A stretch of 64,000 nucleotides of DNA from Firmicutes bacterium ADurb.Bin146 (lineage in GTDB: Bacteria; Bacillota; Clostridia; DUPQ01). The position numbers were made by a program, and so were the translations under genes. The DNA lies in the NCBI GenBank assembly GCA_002070475.1, contig MWDI01000034.1, positions 1-64,000 of the forward strand, given 5' to 3'. How positions within the stretch are numbered: the stretch's first letter is position 1; each line of letters starts with the position of its first letter. Under the pieces are notes generated by a model. That model was given only the letters and a program-made list of their open reading frames with translations, had not been told where the DNA came from and ran no database searches. This document shows positions 52,704 through 61,245 of this stretch, piece after piece.

Positions 52704-54494
52704 ATGAATTTTTTACCTGTAAATAAAAAAGATATGGAGCTAAGAGGATGGGAGTATATAGATATACTCTTTATAACTGCTGAAGCATATGTTGATCACC
52801 CTTCATTCGGTCAAGCTATAATTACAAGATTGCTTGAAGACAAAGGATACAGAGTTGGAGTATTATCTGAACCTGATATCTCTTCATGCGAGGATTTTAA
52901 AAGATTTGGTGAACCTAGACTTGCCACACTAATCTCTGGTGGGGTAATTGACAGTATGGTAAACAACTATACTGCAAACAGAAATAAACGCAAGAAAGAC
53001 TGCTATGCCTCTTTTGGTAAAACAAGGCCTGATAGGGCTTTAATAGTATACAGCCAAAGAGCAAGAGAGGCTTATAAAGATGTCCCAATTATTATCGGTG
53101 GTACTGAAGCAACAATGAGAAGATTCGCACATTATGACTATTGGCAGGATATTGTAAGACGGTCAGTGATATTTGATGCTAAAGCTGACATTCTTGTTTA
53201 TGGAATGGGAGAAAATGCGATTATCGAAATTATTTCTCTACTTGAAAAAAATGTTCCATCCTCAAGTATCACGAATATAAAAGGTACAGCATACATTTCA
53301 AAAAGCCCTCCGAAGCCAAGCAAGAATTTTACAGATATTGAGATACCTTCCTTTGAGCAGGTATCACAAGATAAGAAGGAATATATTAAAGCTTTTAAAA
53401 TACAGTATGAGCAGCAGGATCCTGTTTGGGGAGCCAGAATCATACAAAAGCATAATGATAGATATCTAGTCAATAATCCTATGTCAGATCCGCTCTCAAC
53501 AGAAATGATGGATTATATTTACTCTTTGCCTTATGAAAGAACTTATCATCCGCAATATGAAAAAACCGGAGGTATAGATGCCATTAAGGAAGTAAAATTC
53601 TCTGTCACAAGCCATAGAGGATGTTTTGGTAATTGTTCTTTTTGCTCGATAGTATTAAGTCAGGGAAGAATTATACAAAAGAGAAGCCGAGAAAGCATAT
53701 TAAATGAAATAAGCCTGTTAACAGAAAAAAAGGATTTCTGCGGTTATATTCATGATTTATCAGGACCTACTGCTAACTTTGTTAATCCCTCATGCAAGAA
53801 ACAGCTAAAAAGCGGTATGTGTAAGGATAAGCAGTGCCTATTTCCAAAACCTTGTGAAAATTTAGATGTTAGTCACCAGGATTTATTAAAAACACTTGAG
53901 GAAGCTAGAAAGATACCAAAAGTTAAGAAAGTCTTTATTCGTTCTGGTTTACGGTATGATTATCTGATGCTTGATAAAGATAAATCAGTAATTGATAAGT
54001 TATGCAAGCACAATATCAGCGGACAGCTTAAAACAGCTCCTGAGCATGTATCAGAAATGGTTCTTAAGCATATGGGAAAGCCATCCTTCTCAGTATATTG
54101 TGATTTTAAGAAAAGGTTTGAAGAAGCCAATATAAAGGCAGGATTGAAACAATACATTTTACCATATTTCATTTCAGGGCATCCAGCATCTACAATTATA
54201 GAAACTATTAAACTTACCGAATATCTGATTGACTCTAAATTTGTGCCAGAGCAGGTACAGGATTTTTATCCTACTCCTGGCAGTATGTCTACATGCATGT
54301 ATTATACTGGCTATAATCCGATAACAATGGAAAAGGTGTACGTCCCTAATGCAAAAGACAGGAGAATCCAAAGAGCTTTGTTGCAATTTAATAATCCATT
54401 AAATAATAAGCTTGCACGTGAGACATTAATTAAATATGGGCGTAAGGATTTAGCTGATAAGATAATATTAAAAAAGAGGATAATAAAAAAATGA
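52704..54494 (+). CDS. YgiQ-family radical SAM protein
   Basis: 597 residues counted from TTG 52701; the ATG directly after, at 52704, is the likelier start. The N-terminal domain begins FLPVNKKDMELRGWEYIDI, typical of YgiQ. The radical-SAM cluster motif is RGCFGNCSFCSIVLSQGR, preceded by SVTSH. A C-terminal PNAKDRRIQRALLQF region closes the fold. The reaction of YgiQ is not established. It lies between ftsK and mtaB in one apparent operon, its end overlapping mtaB by 4 bases. Confidence 0.9.
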   Translation: MNFLPVNKKDMELRGWEYIDILFITAEAYVDHPSFGQAIITRLLEDKGYRVGVLSEPDISSCEDFKRFGEPRLATLISGGVIDSMVNNYTANRNKRKKDCYASFGKTRPDRALIVYSQRAREAYKDVPIIIGGTEATMRRFAHYDYWQDIVRRSVIFDAKADILVYGMGENAIIEIISLLEKNVPSSSITNIKGTAYISKSPPKPSKNFTDIEIPSFEQVSQDKKEYIKAFKIQYEQQDPVWGARIIQKHNDRYLVNNPMSDPLSTEMMDYIYSLPYERTYHPQYEKTGGIDAIKEVKFSVTSHRGCFGNCSFCSIVLSQGRIIQKRSRESILNEISLLTEKKDFCGYIHDLSGPTANFVNPSCKKQLKSGMCKDKQCLFPKPCENLDVSHQDLLKTLEEARKIPKVKKVFIRSGLRYDYLMLDKDKSVIDKLCKHNISGQLKTAPEHVSEMVLKHMGKPSFSVYCDFKKRFEEANIKAGLKQYILPYFISGHPASTIIETIKLTEYLIDSKFVPEQVQDFYPTPGSMSTCMYYTGYNPITMEKVYVPNAKDRRIQRALLQFNNPLNNKLARETLIKYGRKDLADKIILKKRIIKK

Positions 54495-55798
54495 AGACAT
54501 ATACAATCATTACTTTAGGATGTAAAGTGAATCAATATGAATCATCCGCTATTTCGACAAGTCTTGACGCGATGGGTTTAGAATATAAAAAATTTCCTGA
54601 TGTTTGTGATATATATGTTGTAAATACATGTTCGGTTACTAGCATGAGTGATAAAAAATCACGTCAGATGATACATAAAGCCAAGATGCTTAATCCTGAA
54701 TGCATTATCATTGCAACAGGATGTCTTGCACAGCAGGATCCGGATTCTATGGTTAAAAATGGAGCAGATATTGTACTTGGAAATATTGAGAAAAACTATA
54801 TTGAAAATATATTACCAGAAATTATTAATGAAAAAAGACCTAAATTAGTGAATGTATCAGATATATCAAAGAAAACAGAATATATAAATTGTCGTTTTCC
54901 AGATAAATGGGAAAGGACAAGAGGATATTTAAAGATACAGGACGGATGCGATAATTTTTGTAGTTATTGCATTATTCCTTATGTGAGGGGTCGTGTCAGA
55001 AGTAGAGATATTACTGACATTAAAAATGAAGCTTTGCATATGTCAGCTAAAGGAATTAAGGAGATTGTACTTACAGGTATTCATTTAGATTCATTCGGGA
55101 AGGATAAGCAAAATTTAAAGCTTATTGATGTCATAGCAGAATTGAATGAGTTAGAAAGTATTAAAAGAATAAGACTGGGTTCGTTGGAACCCAATATCAT
55201 TACTGATGACTTTATTAATGAGATAAAAAAATATTCAAAATTGTGCCCTCATTTCCATATGTCATTACAGTCTGGTTCAGATAAAGTGCTTGCTGATATG
55301 AATAGAAAATATGACTCATCTATGTTTCTTAATGCTGTAAACAAATTAAGAAATCAGATACCAAGTGTAGAGATTACAACGGATATAATTGTCGGCTATC
55401 CTACCGAAACTGATGAAGATTTCATGAAAAGCATGGACATGGTCAGAAGTGCAAGGTTTATAAAAACTCATGTCTTTAAATTTTCGAAAAGAAAAGGAAC
55501 AAAAGCTGAAAATTTAAAATCGCTTGATAGTAGTATTTTAACCGAAAGAAGTAATAAACTAATAGCATTTTCTTTAGAAATAGCCAAAGATAAGTTATCG
55601 GAATATATAAGTAAAAGCTTACAGATATTAGTGGAAGAGAAAAAAGGAAGTATTATTACAGGCCATACTACAAGTTTTATCAAGGTTGATGCAATAGTCG
55701 ACAATGAAGCAAATAAAAATGTAGAAGTTAATACTTTCTGTAATGTTTTTATAACAGGATTATCGAATGAAGGATTAAAGGGTAATATACTTTCATAA
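54491..55798 (+). CDS. mtaB: tRNA ct6A/t6A37 methylthiotransferase MtaB
   Basis: 435 residues. The N-terminal UPF0004 domain has the three auxiliary-cluster cysteines (TLGCKVNQYE, NTCSVTS, TGCLAQQ), then the radical-SAM motif CDNFCSYCIIPYVRGR, and a C-terminal TRAM domain from about 370 that binds tRNA. It adds a methylthio group to t6A at position 37 of tRNAs reading ANN codons. The GCKVNQYES start distinguishes MtaB from MiaB and RimO. It overlaps the YgiQ gene by 4 bases. Confidence 0.93.
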   Translation: MKTYTIITLGCKVNQYESSAISTSLDAMGLEYKKFPDVCDIYVVNTCSVTSMSDKKSRQMIHKAKMLNPECIIIATGCLAQQDPDSMVKNGADIVLGNIEKNYIENILPEIINEKRPKLVNVSDISKKTEYINCRFPDKWERTRGYLKIQDGCDNFCSYCIIPYVRGRVRSRDITDIKNEALHMSAKGIKEIVLTGIHLDSFGKDKQNLKLIDVIAELNELESIKRIRLGSLEPNIITDDFINEIKKYSKLCPHFHMSLQSGSDKVLADMNRKYDSSMFLNAVNKLRNQIPSVEITTDIIVGYPTETDEDFMKSMDMVRSARFIKTHVFKFSKRKGTKAENLKSLDSSILTERSNKLIAFSLEIAKDKLSEYISKSLQILVEEKKGSIITGHTTSFIKVDAIVDNEANKNVEVNTFCNVFITGLSNEGLKGNILS

Positions 55799-55869
55799 TT
55801 CTCTGTCCCATAAATTTACCTCCAAATTAACAAATACATGTATTTTTCAGAATATTCTTGAAATATATG

Positions 55870-55897
55870 TTGATTTGAAGTAAACTACTAGCATAAT
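55870..55897 (+). promoter_or_regulatory. Possible promoter of the ireB-ruvX cluster
   Basis: TTGATT (55870-55875), 16 bases, CATAAT (55892-55897); moderate match only. Confidence 0.4.
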
Positions 55898-55917
55898 TGA
55901 TAAAGGAGACATGCAAA

Positions 55918-56169
55918 GTGGATAAAGGATCAACAATAAATCTTGACTTTCTAAAGAGTCAGCAAAGCGAAACAAGAGATATCCTAACACTTGTTTTTAA
56001 TGCTATGACTGAAAAAGGGTATGATCCCGTAAATCAGCTGGTCGCATATCTTATGTCAGGGGACCCAACCTATATTACAAGTCATAATGGCGCTAGAAAT
56101 GCTATTAGAAAGTTGGAAAGGGATGAAATAATGACTGAGCTTATTCAGTACTATTTCACATCAAAATAA
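55918..56169 (+). CDS. ireB: IreB family regulatory phosphoprotein (UPF0297)
   Basis: 83 residues from GTG 55918, which has AAAGGAGACATGCAAA upstream; a TTG at 55897 would add seven. The core [32 protein letters not shown] and the [19 protein letters not shown] segment are nearly invariant in the family. IreB is a substrate of the PASTA kinase IreK in enterococci and affects envelope stress and antibiotic tolerance. It starts the classic ireB-ruvX-DUF1292 trio. Confidence 0.92.
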   Translation: MDKGSTINLDFLKSQQSETRDILTLVFNAMTEKGYDPVNQLVAYLMSGDPTYITSHNGARNAIRKLERDEIMTELIQYYFTSK

Positions 56170-56173
56170 CTGA

Positions 56174-56593
56174 ATGGTAATTATTGCAATAGATTATGGT
56201 GAGAAAAGGATAGGGGTTGCTAAAAGCGACCCTTTAGGTTTATTAGCTTCTGGAATCACTACCATCGAATGGAATAAAGATATAAATAAACCTCTTGACA
56301 TTATTGAAGGAATAGTTAAAGATTACAAGGCGGAGCGGATTGTAGTAGGTCTACCTCTTAATATGGATGATACAGTAGGTGAAAAAGCAGAAAAGGCACT
56401 TAATTTTGCATCAATACTAGAAGATAGATGTAAATTGCCAGTAATGCTGTATGATGAGAGACTTTCAACTATAGAAGCGCATGATATAATACATATGCAA
56501 GGAAAGAAAACTGGAAAAGACAAAAGAAAAATTGATATGGTAGCTGCTTGCGTAATATTGCAATCATATCTGGATAATATGAAAAAAGAATAA
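56174..56593 (+). CDS. ruvX: Putative Holliday-junction resolvase RuvX (YqgF)
   Basis: 139 residues. The RNase-H-like fold carries the catalytic acidic residues in IAIDYGEKRIGVA, in VVGLPLNMD and in YDERLSTIEA, and the C-terminal KIDMVAACVILQSYL. Members resolve branched DNA or act in rRNA 5'-end maturation. It lies 4 bases after ireB and 14 before the DUF1292 gene. Confidence 0.92.
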   Translation: MVIIAIDYGEKRIGVAKSDPLGLLASGITTIEWNKDINKPLDIIEGIVKDYKAERIVVGLPLNMDDTVGEKAEKALNFASILEDRCKLPVMLYDERLSTIEAHDIIHMQGKKTGKDKRKIDMVAACVILQSYLDNMKKE

Positions 56594-56607
56594 AGGAGAA
56601 CACAGTA

Positions 56608-56883
56608 ATGGAAGAAGAAAGAGATGATATTATAGTAATGGAAGATGAACAGGGGAATCCTGTAGAAATGGTTGTTCTTGAAATGCTTGAGTATAAAGAA
56701 AAGACTTATGTTCTTATGCAGACAGTTGATGAATCAGATGAGGATTCATACATATTTGAATATGAAGAAGAGAATGATGAAGATGCCGTACTTACACCAG
56801 TTGAAGATGAGCAGCTTTTAGATGTTCTTTTTGATCTTTTTGTTAAAAAAATGGATTCAGAACTAGATGAGGAAGAGGAATAG
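56608..56883 (+). CDS. DUF1292 protein (YrzB-like)
   Basis: 91 residues, very acidic, with the family pattern DIIVMEDEQGNPVEMVVLEML, KTYVLMQ and a Glu/Asp-rich YEEENDEDAVLTPVEDEQLLDVLFDLF ending. It is a small cytoplasmic beta-strand protein of unknown function that accompanies ireB-ruvX in most Bacillota. Ribosome site AAAGGAGAACACA. Confidence 0.9.
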   Translation: MEEERDDIIVMEDEQGNPVEMVVLEMLEYKEKTYVLMQTVDESDEDSYIFEYEEENDEDAVLTPVEDEQLLDVLFDLFVKKMDSELDEEEE

Positions 56884-56889
56884 CAACAG

Positions 56890-58671
56890 ATGTTTGATCT
56901 GATAAATGTTGAAAAACCCGCTAGATATACAGGTGGGGAGTTTAACGAGATACTTAAAGACCATACTCAAATGCTATCAAGCTATGCCTTTTGTTTTCCT
57001 GATACTTATGAAATAGGAATGAGTCATCTAGGAATGCGTATACTGTATCACATTATTAATAATAGGGAACATACTGTATGTGAAAGAGTATTTGCTCCAT
57101 GGACTGATATGGAGCAGCTTATGCGTTTGAATAAGGTTCCGCTTTTTTCGCTAGAAACAAAAAAGCCTGTAAACGAATTTGATATTGTAGGCTTTACTCT
57201 GCAGTATGAGATGAGTTATACGAATATACTCAATATGCTTGATTTGTCTGGAATACCAATCAGACGTCAGATGAGAAATGAAAAAGACCCTATAGTTATG
57301 GCTGGAGGGCCTTGTGCAGTGAACCCTGCTCCTCTAGAAAATATAATAGATTTGTTTATTATAGGAGAAGCGGAAGAAGCAATTAATGAGGTACTAGATC
57401 TTTATGAAAAGATGAAAATAGAAAATTCATCAAAAGATGAGTTTTTAAATAAAGTTGTCGAAATTGAAGGAGTCTATGTACCTAAGTTTTACGATTTCAG
57501 CAAAAAAATTAAAAAAAGAATTATAAGGGATCTGGACAAGGTTCCTTATCCAACAGCCCCAATAGTGCCATATTTAAGTATTGTTCATGATAGAGCATCT
57601 GTTGAGCTCTTCAGAGGATGTATAAGAGGATGCAGATTCTGTCAAGCAGGTTTTATTTACAGGCCTGTTAGAGAGAAAAAAGCATCAACTCTAATTGATC
57701 AGACACAAAGAATATTATGCGAAACAGGTTATGATGAAATAGGTATGGTTTCCTTAAGTACCTCGGATTATTCAGATTTGCAAAATTTATGTGACGGTAT
57801 GCTTGAACAAACAGAAAAAAGAATGGTGAACATATCCGTTCCATCAATGAGGATAGATAATTTTTCTATGGATTTGATGAAAAGGATTCAAAAGGTAAGA
57901 AAATCTGGACTTACTTTTGCACCAGAAGCAGGAAGTCAGAGGTTAAGAGATGTAATTAACAAAAATATTACAGAGGAAGAAGTTTTGACCTCTGCAAAAA
58001 TTGCTAAAGAAGGCGGTTATGATAATATAAAATTGTATTTTATGCTGGGATTACCTACTGAAACAGATGATGATATTATAGCAATTTCTGACCTGACACA
58101 TAAAGTACTAGAAGTTTTTGGCCGTAAAAGCAGAATTAACATAACTGTATCTACTTCCTTTTTTATCCCAAAACCATTTACTCCTTTCCAGTGGTGCAGC
58201 CAGATTACAAAAGATGAAATGCTTAGAAGACAGAAGCTTCTTAAAAGTAATATTCAGAATAAAAAAATTAAATATAACTGGCATGAATTTGACATATCAA
58301 TTGTAGAATCAGCAATATCTAGAGGAGATAAATCTACATGTGAAGCGATTATTAAAGCATGGGAGAAAGGCAGTAAATTTGATTCATGGAATGAATATTT
58401 CGACATTACGAGGTGGGTTGAGGCTTTTAAAGAATGCGAATTGGATATTTATGAATACGCTTCAAGGAGTATTCCCATAAACCAGAAGCTTCCATGGGAT
58501 TTTATAGATATAGGAGTCACGAAAAGTTTTCTTAAGAAAGAATATCAAAAAGCATTCATTGAAAAAACAACGGATAACTGCAGGGAAAAGTGTAATGCTT
58601 GCGGAATCGCGAAATACAAATGCGGGGTATGTTTTGAAAACAATCAGATTCAAATTCAGAAAAACAGATAA
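56890..58671 (+). CDS. Radical SAM protein of the TIGR03960 family
   Basis: 593 residues. An N-terminal B12-binding-like domain (about 1-190) precedes the radical-SAM core with the cluster motif FRGCIRGCRFCQAGF near 235-250. The C-terminus has a cysteine-rich tail (CREKCNACGIAKYKCGVC) that may hold another cluster. It is always paired with the next protein, and the two are often fused or adjacent upstream of rng. The modified substrate is unknown. The next gene starts inside its 3' end (38-base overlap). Confidence 0.9.
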   Translation: MFDLINVEKPARYTGGEFNEILKDHTQMLSSYAFCFPDTYEIGMSHLGMRILYHIINNREHTVCERVFAPWTDMEQLMRLNKVPLFSLETKKPVNEFDIVGFTLQYEMSYTNILNMLDLSGIPIRRQMRNEKDPIVMAGGPCAVNPAPLENIIDLFIIGEAEEAINEVLDLYEKMKIENSSKDEFLNKVVEIEGVYVPKFYDFSKKIKKRIIRDLDKVPYPTAPIVPYLSIVHDRASVELFRGCIRGCRFCQAGFIYRPVREKKASTLIDQTQRILCETGYDEIGMVSLSTSDYSDLQNLCDGMLEQTEKRMVNISVPSMRIDNFSMDLMKRIQKVRKSGLTFAPEAGSQRLRDVINKNITEEEVLTSAKIAKEGGYDNIKLYFMLGLPTETDDDIIAISDLTHKVLEVFGRKSRINITVSTSFFIPKPFTPFQWCSQITKDEMLRRQKLLKSNIQNKKIKYNWHEFDISIVESAISRGDKSTCEAIIKAWEKGSKFDSWNEYFDITRWVEAFKECELDIYEYASRSIPINQKLPWDFIDIGVTKSFLKKEYQKAFIEKTTDNCREKCNACGIAKYKCGVCFENNQIQIQKNR

Positions 58672-59260
58672 AGTAAAATTTATTTCACACATCGAAATGA
58701 TGAATGCATTTACACGTTCTCTTCGAAGAGCGGAAATGGATGTAATATATACTCAAGGATTTAATCCAGGAATGAGACTTGTATTCGCACTGCCATTGCC
58801 AGTTGGAGTGTCCTCCGATAGCGAGTATGTTGATATATGGTTTAATAAAGAATATGACAGTCAGTTTGCTCTTGATAAGCTATCGAAATCTCTACCTGAC
58901 GGATTTGAGATGCTAGAAGCTTTTGAGGTGGAAAAATCTACTCTTATGGAAGATGTCGGATCAGCTATTTATGGATTTAAAGTAAATAGTACCTTAAATC
59001 TTAAGAGTTCACTGGATAAGCTCTTATCTTTGAATAAAATTGAAATGGAAAAGTCTAATAAGAAGGGAATTGTTGACATCTTACCATATATTTACAAGAT
59101 AGATTATCATGATGAACACAGCTTCTCTGTATTATGTAAAGCAGGCGCAAAAGGGAACCTTCATCCAAGGTTGCTGCTGAAAGCTTTAGAAAAATATACC
59201 AAAACACAAATAGAAGAGATATCCATTAATAGAAATAAATTATTTTTGAAAGTTCAATAG
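58634..59260 (+). CDS. TIGR03936 family protein (DUF2344), partner of the preceding radical SAM enzyme
   Basis: About 209 residues from TTG 58634, which has GGGG about 8 bases upstream; the family start is the KTIRFKFRKTDKVKFISH segment that follows directly. Landmarks are KVKFISHIEMMNAFTRSLRRA and YTQGFNPGMRLVFALPLPVG. It is the known partner or C-terminal domain of TIGR03960 radical-SAM proteins, with unknown function. It overlaps the upstream gene by 38 bases, so synthesis of the two is coupled. The ribonuclease G gene that usually follows is absent here. Confidence 0.88.
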   Translation: MKTIRFKFRKTDKVKFISHIEMMNAFTRSLRRAEMDVIYTQGFNPGMRLVFALPLPVGVSSDSEYVDIWFNKEYDSQFALDKLSKSLPDGFEMLEAFEVEKSTLMEDVGSAIYGFKVNSTLNLKSSLDKLLSLNKIEMEKSNKKGIVDILPYIYKIDYHDEHSFSVLCKAGAKGNLHPRLLLKALEKYTKTQIEEISINRNKLFLKVQ

Positions 59261-59300
59261 CAGTGTCTTTTCTCAAATATAACAAAATAAAACATTTCAT

Positions 59301-59330
59301 TTGTAAAATTTCCTTTTTAATATGTATAAT
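59301..59330 (+). promoter_or_regulatory. Promoter of trmN6-rsmI, predicted to give a leaderless message
   Basis: TTGTAA (59301-59306), 18 bases, TATAAT (59325-59330). Transcription would start at or next to ATG 59337, and no ribosome site is present. Confidence 0.5.
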
Positions 59331-60068
59331 ATTCATATGATACTTGAAGATGAAAGGCTGGATGATCTTCAGCTGGATGGTCTAAAACTTATACAGAATA
59401 AAAAACAGTTCTGTTTCGGAACTGATGCTGTTTTACTATCTTCCTTCGCTAATGTAAAAAATACATCAACAGTGATTGATCTTGGTACAGGTAATGGAAT
59501 TATCCCTTTGCTTTTATATGGGAAATTTAAACCCAAGTTTATAATGGGAATAGAGATACAAAAGGATATATATGAACTTGCGGTAAGAAATATTAAACTT
59601 AATAATCTTGAAGAAAATATTTCCATAATAAATGGCGATATAAGGAATATAAAAGAATATTTTCAAGCAGGAAGTTTTGATCATGTTGTAACGAATCCAC
59701 CTTATCTAAAAGCTGGTACAGGCATATTAAGCACTGCAGATACTATGGCATATGCCAGACATGAGATTCTATGTACATTAGAAGATATTTTGAAAGCTAC
59801 AAGATATCTGCTAAAATCAAAAGGAATATTTACAATGGTACATAGGCCATCAAGGCTTAACGAAATACTATCTTTAATGAAGAATTTTTCTATCGAACCT
59901 AAAACAATTAGATTTGTGCATGCAAACATTAATACGCCTGCTATATTAGTTTTAATACAGGGATTAAAGGATATGAACCCATCACTAACAGTAGAAAATC
60001 CTTTAATAATTCATAAAACAGATGGTACTTATACTGAAGAACTGAATATGCTTTACGGGAGGAATTAA
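59322..60068 (+). CDS. tRNA1(Val) adenine-37 N6-methyltransferase-like (YabB/TrmN6 family)
   Basis: 248 residues counted from ATG 59322; ATG 59337 (MILEDERLDDL) is the likelier start because the first ATG overlaps the -10 box. The N-terminal ERLDDLQLDGLKLIQ and FGTDAVLL are family marks, motif I is VIDLGTGNGIIPLLL, and the catalytic motif is NPPYLKAG. It methylates adenine in tRNA. The gene lies directly before rsmI, a usual order in Bacillota (yabB-yazA-rsmI), though the small yazA gene is missing here. Confidence 0.9.
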   Translation: MYNIHMILEDERLDDLQLDGLKLIQNKKQFCFGTDAVLLSSFANVKNTSTVIDLGTGNGIIPLLLYGKFKPKFIMGIEIQKDIYELAVRNIKLNNLEENISIINGDIRNIKEYFQAGSFDHVVTNPPYLKAGTGILSTADTMAYARHEILCTLEDILKATRYLLKSKGIFTMVHRPSRLNEILSLMKNFSIEPKTIRFVHANINTPAILVLIQGLKDMNPSLTVENPLIIHKTDGTYTEELNMLYGRN

Positions 60069-60070
60069 CG

Positions 60071-60919
60071 GTGCTTTACCTAGTTGCCACACCTATTGGT
60101 AACCTTTCTGATATATCAAAAAGAGCAATAGAAACTTTAACAAACTGCGATTATATTGCATCAGAAGATACAAGACATACCCTTCGCTTACTTAATGCGT
60201 TAGACATAAAGAAAAAGCTAGTAAGTTATCATCAGCATAATATGGAATCAAGCGGACTTAGTATACTGAATGATGTAATTGCAGGAATGAATGTCTGTCT
60301 AGTTACAGATGCTGGATGCCCAGCAATATCTGATCCAGGAAATGAACTTGTCAAGCTAATGTATCAGTATAATCAGAAGGTTACAGTTATACCTGGTGCA
60401 AATGCTGCAATCAGTGCTCTGATGATATCACCATTTGATACATCCTCTTTTTGTTTTGAAGGATTTCCTCCAGTAAAATCATCATTAAAGAAAGAATTTT
60501 TTGAAAAAATACGAGATGAATCACGTACTTGTATAATATATGAAGCTCCCCATAAGCTTGTTAAAACTATTAATTTAGCAAAACAGATAGTAGGAGGAGA
60601 AAGAAGAATATCTTTAGTAAAAGAAATTACAAAGATATATGAAACAGTAGTTGTAGACAGTTTAGATGGGATATCTAAATATCTTGAGCAAAATGAACCA
60701 AAAGGCGAATACGTTATTATTTTCGAGGGAAGTTCAAAAACTGTGCAAGAACACGAAAATATTGAACCTGATAATCGGGAACAGGATATATTGTCATTAT
60801 ATGAAGAGCTAATAAAAAACGGCTTCCCTCGTAAAGATGCTATGAGGAAAATTGCCGTAAAATATAATATATCGCGAAATGAGGTCTATTCAGTATTATT
60901 TGGAAGAAGCAGAGGATAA
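60071..60919 (+). CDS. rsmI: 16S rRNA C1402 ribose 2'-O-methyltransferase RsmI
   Basis: 282 residues from GTG 60071 with GGGAGGAATTAAC upstream. The tetrapyrrole-methylase fold shows VATPIGNLSDIS, ASEDTRHTLRLL, VTDAGCPAISDPG and VIPGANAAISAL, all matching RsmI. The C-terminal RsmI HTH-like tail (LIKNGFPRKDAMRKIAVKYNISRNEVY) is present. It methylates the ribose of C1402 in 16S rRNA. Its last 24 bases overlap the end of the convergent abrB-type gene. Confidence 0.95.
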   Translation: MLYLVATPIGNLSDISKRAIETLTNCDYIASEDTRHTLRLLNALDIKKKLVSYHQHNMESSGLSILNDVIAGMNVCLVTDAGCPAISDPGNELVKLMYQYNQKVTVIPGANAAISALMISPFDTSSFCFEGFPPVKSSLKKEFFEKIRDESRTCIIYEAPHKLVKTINLAKQIVGGERRISLVKEITKIYETVVVDSLDGISKYLEQNEPKGEYVIIFEGSSKTVQEHENIEPDNREQDILSLYEELIKNGFPRKDAMRKIAVKYNISRNEVYSVLFGRSRG

Positions 60920-61147
60920 CTCCTCGACGCATTCGCTACATACTTTATTTCCATTAAAATTCTGAATATCTTCCGTAGATCCGCAGAAACAACATCCTGG
61001 TTCAAATTTCTTAATCATTATACAATCATTATCCAAAGATATTTCAACAGCTTCTCTCTTTCCTATATTAAGGGATTTTCGTAATTCTATTGGAACTACG
61101 ATTCTTCCTAATTCATCAATTTTTCTTACTACTCCAGCTGATTTCAT
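60896..61147 (-). CDS. abrB: AbrB/SpoVT-type transition-state regulator with zinc-ribbon tail
   Basis: 83 residues. The N-terminal swapped-hairpin DNA-binding domain is the classic GVVRKIDELGRIVVPIELRK. The C-terminal half has two CxxC pairs (CCFCG, VCSEC) that should bind zinc, replacing the usual AbrB dimerisation tail. Many clostridial AbrB-like proteins have this form. It likely controls stationary-phase or sporulation genes. Strong TTGGAGGAATTAAA site and own promoter. Its 3' end overlaps rsmI by 24 bases tail to tail. Confidence 0.9.
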   Translation of the reverse strand: MKSAGVVRKIDELGRIVVPIELRKSLNIGKREAVEISLDNDCIMIKKFEPGCCFCGSTEDIQNFNGNKVCSECVEELSSASSK

Positions 61148-61179
61148 TTTAATTCCTCCAACTTAATTTGTTATTGTTC

Positions 61180-61208
61180 ATTTTATCAATTTAATAATCA
61201 TAATGCAA
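61180..61208 (-). promoter_or_regulatory. Promoter of the abrB-type gene
   Basis: On the minus strand TTGCAT (61208-61203), 17 bases ending in TGA, TAAAAT (61185-61180), giving an extended -10. Confidence 0.7.
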
Positions 61209-61245
61209 TAATAACTTAATGTTACGATAAAAGATTAGTTTTTAA

